A stretch of 8,337 nt of DNA from Nitrospirota bacterium (lineage in GTDB: Bacteria > Nitrospirota > Thermodesulfovibrionia > Thermodesulfovibrionales > UBA1546), in assembly GCA_004298625.1 (NCBI GenBank), contig SCSY01000087.1, positions 1 to 8,337 of the forward strand, written 5' to 3'. Shown here piece by piece: positions 5,836 to 8,337 of the stretch. The notes beneath the pieces were generated by a model, which was given only the letters and a program-made list of their open reading frames with translations, had not been told where the DNA came from and searched no databases. The position numbers and the translations under genes were made by a program. The first letter of the stretch is position 1, and each line of letters starts with the position of its first letter.

Positions 5836-6174
5836 ATGGCTAATAAGAGACAGCAAAAAAGATTTATATTCCGGTGTGAAACCGAGTTTGTTGCCGACGG
5901 CGTGACTTACAGGGGAATCGCAAGTGATTTTTCTTTGAACGGGGTTTTTATAAGAACAACCCACCCCTTTGTCCCTGATACGATAATGGATATGAAAGTT
6001 TATCTGCCTGAAGGCCTGACCTCACAATTAACAGGCAAGGTCAAAAGAGCTATAAAACCTTCTATTGGAAGGGTTGTTGGAACGCCTGTCAAAGCTTTAA
6101 AGCATGGGATGGGAATCGAGATAATTAAAAAAGATGTCAATTATCTTAACTTCATCAGATCATTGCTTGGCTGA
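5836..6174 (+). CDS. Stand-alone PilZ-domain protein (c-di-GMP receptor)
   Basis: PilZ domains bind cyclic di-GMP and convert its level into effects on motility, surface polysaccharide or other outputs. The two ligand-binding motifs are both present with correct order and spacing: RxxxR as RQQKR at residues 5-9, and [D/N]xSxxG as DFSLNG at 31-36. A beta-rich body follows (MDMKVYLPEG, TGKVKRAI) and ends in GMGIEII, as in other members. At 112 residues the protein is little more than the domain itself, with no transmembrane segment or second output domain, so it likely acts by binding a partner. Only a weak purine-rich stretch precedes ATG 5836. It probably shares a transcript with the Cys-rich gene upstream. 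Confidence 0.88.
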   Translation: MANKRQQKRFIFRCETEFVADGVTYRGIASDFSLNGVFIRTTHPFVPDTIMDMKVYLPEGLTSQLTGKVKRAIKPSIGRVVGTPVKALKHGMGIEIIKKDVNYLNFIRSLLG

Positions 6175-6202
6175 TTATATTTATGCCTATCCATTAAATC
6201 AA

Positions 6203-6223
6203 CTTGACATGCCTTGACTCAAT
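6203..6223 (+). promoter_or_regulatory. Probable HspR operator (HAIR-like inverted repeat)
   Basis: CTTGACA-N7-ACTCAAT matches the known HspR box CTTGAGT-N7-ACTCAAG at 11 of 14 positions with exactly the right 7-base spacing. The right half-site is 6/7 and the left 5/7. It covers the -35 hexamer and most of the spacer of the dnaJ promoter, so a bound repressor would exclude RNA polymerase. The repressor gene, hspR, is in the operon it would control. HspR binding to HAIR is known from Streptomyces, Mycobacterium and Helicobacter. Its use here is inferred from sequence and context. Confidence 0.72.
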
Positions 6224-6232
6224 TGCTATTAT
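6204..6232 (+). promoter_or_regulatory. Promoter of the dnaJ-hspR-clpB operon
   Basis: TTGACA (6204-6209), a 17-base spacer and TATTAT (6227-6232) give a near-consensus housekeeping promoter. An extended -10 TGC sits just before the -10 at 6224-6226. Transcription would start near 6239, giving an A/T-rich leader of about 85 bases before dnaJ. A strong sigma70-type promoter held down by a repressor fits HspR control better than an alternative heat-shock sigma factor. Confidence 0.75.
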
Positions 6233-6324
6233 ATGAATAAAGGTATTATCCTTCATTAATTTAAATTATTTGAATAGGTTCTGAAATTTGATAAAGTTAT
6301 TAAAAGAACAATCAGGAGGAATGG

Positions 6325-7419
6325 ATGCCGCCAACGGTTAAAGATTACTATGAGTTGCTGGGCGTAAGCAAGGGCGCCTCACAAGATGAGATAAAAAAAG
6401 CCTACAGGAAACTTGCGCGCAAATATCACCCTGACCTTAATCCGGGCGATAAGGCTTCGGAGCAGAAATTCAAGGAGATAAACGAGGCCTACAGTGTTCT
6501 CGGCGATGAAAAGAAAAGGGCGGAATACGACCAATTCGGAAAAACTCCTTTTGAGGCCGGCGGACCCTGGTTTGAAGGCGCAAGGCCTGATTTCAACCAG
6601 TCTTATAATTTTAGCGGCGGTTTTGAGGATATATTTTCCGATTTTTTAGGCGGTGGCAGAAGGGGATTTGAAAACTTTCCGCACAGAGGCGCTGATATGC
6701 TCCTGGGAGTTGAGCTTAGCCTGGAAGAGGCATTCACAGGTGTTACAAGACCGATAACGCTGAACAGGGAAATTATCTGCAGAACCTGCAACGGCACCGG
6801 CGCTGAGAGTTACCAGACCTGTGACAGATGTAAGGGAAGCGGAAGGCTCCAGGCATCAAAAGGTTTTTTCAAGATGTCCCAGACATGCCCGGCTTGCGGA
6901 GGAACAGGCAAGAGGATGACAGGTGTATGCAGGACATGTAGCGGCAAGGGAAATATATTACAGACAGAAACGATTAAGGCAAAGATACCGGCTGGTGTTG
7001 ACACAGGCTCTATAGTAAAACTCAGAGGCATGGGAGGAGCAGGCCAGTCCGGCGGGCCTCCCGGTGATTTGAGGATAGAGGTTACGATAAAACCCCATCC
7101 GGTATTTACGAGGAAGGACAATGATCTCTATGCGGATGTCCCGATCACATTCGGCGAGGCAGCGCTTGGAGCAAAGATCGAGGTCCCGACAATAGACGGG
7201 ATCGCAGTAATGACGATACCTCAGGGGACGCAGGGAGGGCAAAAATTTAAACTCTCGGGCAAGGGTTTTTTGTCTCCAAAGACAGGCGCAAGAGGCAGCC
7301 AGTATGTTATAGCCAAGATAGTAATACCAAAGGACATCGGCAAGGCAAAGGAAGCAATAAAAGAGATAGAGGCCTTATATAAAGAGAACCCGAGAAAAGA
7401 CATTACGCGGAGGACATAA
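6325..7419 (+). CDS. dnaJ: Type I DnaJ / Hsp40 co-chaperone
   Basis: This protein delivers unfolded clients to DnaK and stimulates its ATPase in the cytosol. Domains in order: a J domain (about 7-71) with the essential HPD at 35-37, a Gly/Phe-rich linker (72-123), a zinc-binding domain (152-209) and C-terminal substrate-binding beta domains (about 210-340). The zinc domain has four CxxCxGxG repeats: CRTCNGTG at 152, CDRCKGSG at 166, CPACGGTG at 188 and CRTCSGKG at 202. All eight cysteines are intact. The 364-residue length is normal. AGGAGG (6314-6319) lies five bases before ATG 6325; an out-of-frame ATG at 6321 is too close to it. It is the first gene of an operon with hspR, whose TTG start directly abuts its stop codon, and no dnaK or grpE is in the window. 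Linkage to hspR and clpB suggests this is the stress-dedicated DnaJ; a second DnaJ may sit with dnaK elsewhere. Confidence 0.95.
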   Translation: MPPTVKDYYELLGVSKGASQDEIKKAYRKLARKYHPDLNPGDKASEQKFKEINEAYSVLGDEKKRAEYDQFGKTPFEAGGPWFEGARPDFNQSYNFSGGFEDIFSDFLGGGRRGFENFPHRGADMLLGVELSLEEAFTGVTRPITLNREIICRTCNGTGAESYQTCDRCKGSGRLQASKGFFKMSQTCPACGGTGKRMTGVCRTCSGKGNILQTETIKAKIPAGVDTGSIVKLRGMGGAGQSGGPPGDLRIEVTIKPHPVFTRKDNDLYADVPITFGEAALGAKIEVPTIDGIAVMTIPQGTQGGQKFKLSGKGFLSPKTGARGSQYVIAKIVIPKDIGKAKEAIKEIEALYKENPRKDITRRT

Positions 7420-7770
7420 TTGGCGAATATAAAAAATAAAAAACAGCCTCTGTATATGATAAGCGTCGTGTCTGAAATGCTCGGAGTCCATCCCCAGACC
7501 TTGCGGATGTACGAGAGGGAAGGGCTTATAACACCGCGCAGGATGAAACGCCTGAGGCTTTACTCGGAAGAGGATGTCGAAAAGCTCCATCTTATACTGA
7601 GCCTTACCAGAGAGATGGGAGTGAACAAGGCGGGCGTGGATATTATTCTGAGGATGAGGCACAGGCTCGAGGCCCTTCATAATGAGATGGACGATATGAT
7701 GAATGCCCTGGATGAGCATATGAAGCATGATTTTGAAGAAAGGATCAAAAGGATTTTCGAGGAGGAATAA
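7420..7770 (+). CDS. hspR: HspR, MerR-family heat-shock repressor
   Basis: This DNA-binding repressor controls chaperone genes through HAIR boxes; in Streptomyces it needs DnaK as co-repressor. The MerR-type winged helix-turn-helix covers about residues 11-80. PLYMISVVSEMLGVHPQTLRMYEREGLI (10-37) is the classic HspR start with HPQTLRxYEREGL. A wing RRMKRLRLYSEEDVEKL follows (40-56), then REMGVNKAGVDIIL (64-77). The charged C-terminal helix (about 80-116) is suited to dimerisation and is short, with no ligand-binding domain. The 116-residue length fits the family. The TTG start at 7420 follows the dnaJ stop without a gap, and GGAGG at 7409-7413 is well placed six bases away. The HAIR-like site before dnaJ indicates autoregulation of the operon. 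Confidence 0.93.
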   Translation: MANIKNKKQPLYMISVVSEMLGVHPQTLRMYEREGLITPRRMKRLRLYSEEDVEKLHLILSLTREMGVNKAGVDIILRMRHRLEALHNEMDDMMNALDEHMKHDFEERIKRIFEEE

Positions 7771-7771
7771 T

Positions 7772-8337
7772 ATGAGGATGGACAAATTAACAATTAAAAG
7801 CCAGGAGGCTGTTCAGGAGGCCCAGAGGTTTGCCGAAAGCAAAGGGAACCAGGAGCTTCAGCCCGAACACCTGCTCTTTGCATTGCTTGGAGATTCCGAA
7901 GGCATAGCCCCGCAGATATTAAAGAGGCTCGGCATCGACCCGAAAAATATCCAGACGGAGATAGAAAAAGAGATAGAAAAATTTCCCAAGGTCCTCGGCG
8001 CGACCCCCGCGGGACAGATATTCATATCGCCGCGCCTGAAAGACGTCATAGAGAAGGCCTTTAAGGAAGCGGAGCACCTTACGGACGAATACGTGAGCGT
8101 TGAACACCTTCTGTTATCGCTCATAAATATAGAAGGCCCCAGCTCGGAACTCCTGAAAAGATACGGCGTTACTCCCGACAAGGCAATGTCCGCCATGCGG
8201 GAGATAAGGGGCGCCCAGCGCGTAACCGACCCGAATCCCGAGGATAAATACCAGGCGATTGCAAGGTACAGCCGCGACCTCACAGAACTTGCCAAAAAAG
8301 GAAGGCTTGACCCTGTTATCGGAAGGGATGATGAGAT
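7772..8337 (+). CDS. clpB: ClpB disaggregase, N-terminal part (cut by window end)
   Basis: ClpB is a hexameric AAA+ ATPase that, with DnaK and DnaJ, pulls proteins out of aggregates. The window encodes the first 188 residues. They include the Clp N-domain with its two repeats (TIKSQEAVQEA through PEHLLFALLGD at about 7-41, and SPRLKDVIEKAF through VEHLLLSLI at about 86-118). The linker NPEDKYQAIARYSRDLTELAKKGRLDPVIGRDDE that opens the first ATPase domain comes next. The Walker motifs lie beyond the window. AGGAGG at 7760-7765 is six bases before ATG 7772; a second in-frame ATG at 7778 would be 12 bases away and is less likely, though it gives the more usual MDKLT start. The ATG follows the hspR stop by one base, so the three genes form one tight operon. 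The frame is intact to the last base. Confidence 0.95.
   Translation, partial: MRMDKLTIKSQEAVQEAQRFAESKGNQELQPEHLLFALLGDSEGIAPQILKRLGIDPKNIQTEIEKEIEKFPKVLGATPAGQIFISPRLKDVIEKAFKEAEHLTDEYVSVEHLLLSLINIEGPSSELLKRYGVTPDKAMSAMREIRGAQRVTDPNPEDKYQAIARYSRDLTELAKKGRLDPVIGRDDE

Noticed and set aside
7724..7785. Separate promoter for clpB
   Set aside because: clpB begins one base after the hspR stop with its own good ribosome site, and no -35/-10 pair is evident.

Overview
The window is a stretch of ordinary-looking bacterial chromosome with moderate GC, frequent AGG/AGA arginine and ATA isoleucine codons, good Shine-Dalgarno sites and two TTG starts. Gene content and order (ispE, tRNA-Gln, prs, L25/Ctc, pth; then dnaJ, hspR, clpB) fit an anaerobic, Deltaproteobacteria- or Nitrospirota-like organism. 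This taxonomic call is an inference from gene order and style, not from a database search.

Positions 1-3518 hold a housekeeping block on the + strand: ispE (isoprenoid precursor synthesis), tRNA-Gln(UUG), prs (PRPP synthesis), a long L25/Ctc ribosomal protein and pth (peptidyl-tRNA hydrolase). L25 and pth abut exactly, stop codon to TTG start. The spacers around ispE and the tRNA are filled with short direct and inverted repeats built on GTGTCAGT and AACAGTGAATAGTG. One of these repeats supplies the last codons of ispE. A perfect 23-nt palindrome sits two bases after the tRNA.

Positions 3546-5237 hold an accessory pair of convergent genes. The first is a sensor protein with PAS, histidine-phosphoacceptor and receiver regions that lacks the whole ATP-binding kinase domain. 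The second, on the - strand, is an FMN-type flavin reductase/flavoredoxin. About 400 bases without a convincing gene follow.

Positions 5609-6174 hold a probable promoter, a 53-residue cysteine-rich mini-protein and a stand-alone PilZ (c-di-GMP receptor) protein, all on the + strand.

Positions 6203-8337 hold a heat-shock operon: dnaJ, hspR and clpB (cut by the window end). Upstream is a near-consensus promoter with an extended -10. Its -35 region is overlapped by a close match to the HspR operator (HAIR, CTTGAGT-N7-ACTCAAG). The whole circuit is therefore visible: HspR, the third-to-last player, would repress its own operon, and chaperone demand would relieve it.

I see no CRISPR array, insertion sequence, phage gene or clear defence system. 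The most unusual items are the kinase-less hybrid sensor, the Cys-rich mini-gene next to PilZ, and the repeat family around ispE and the tRNA.
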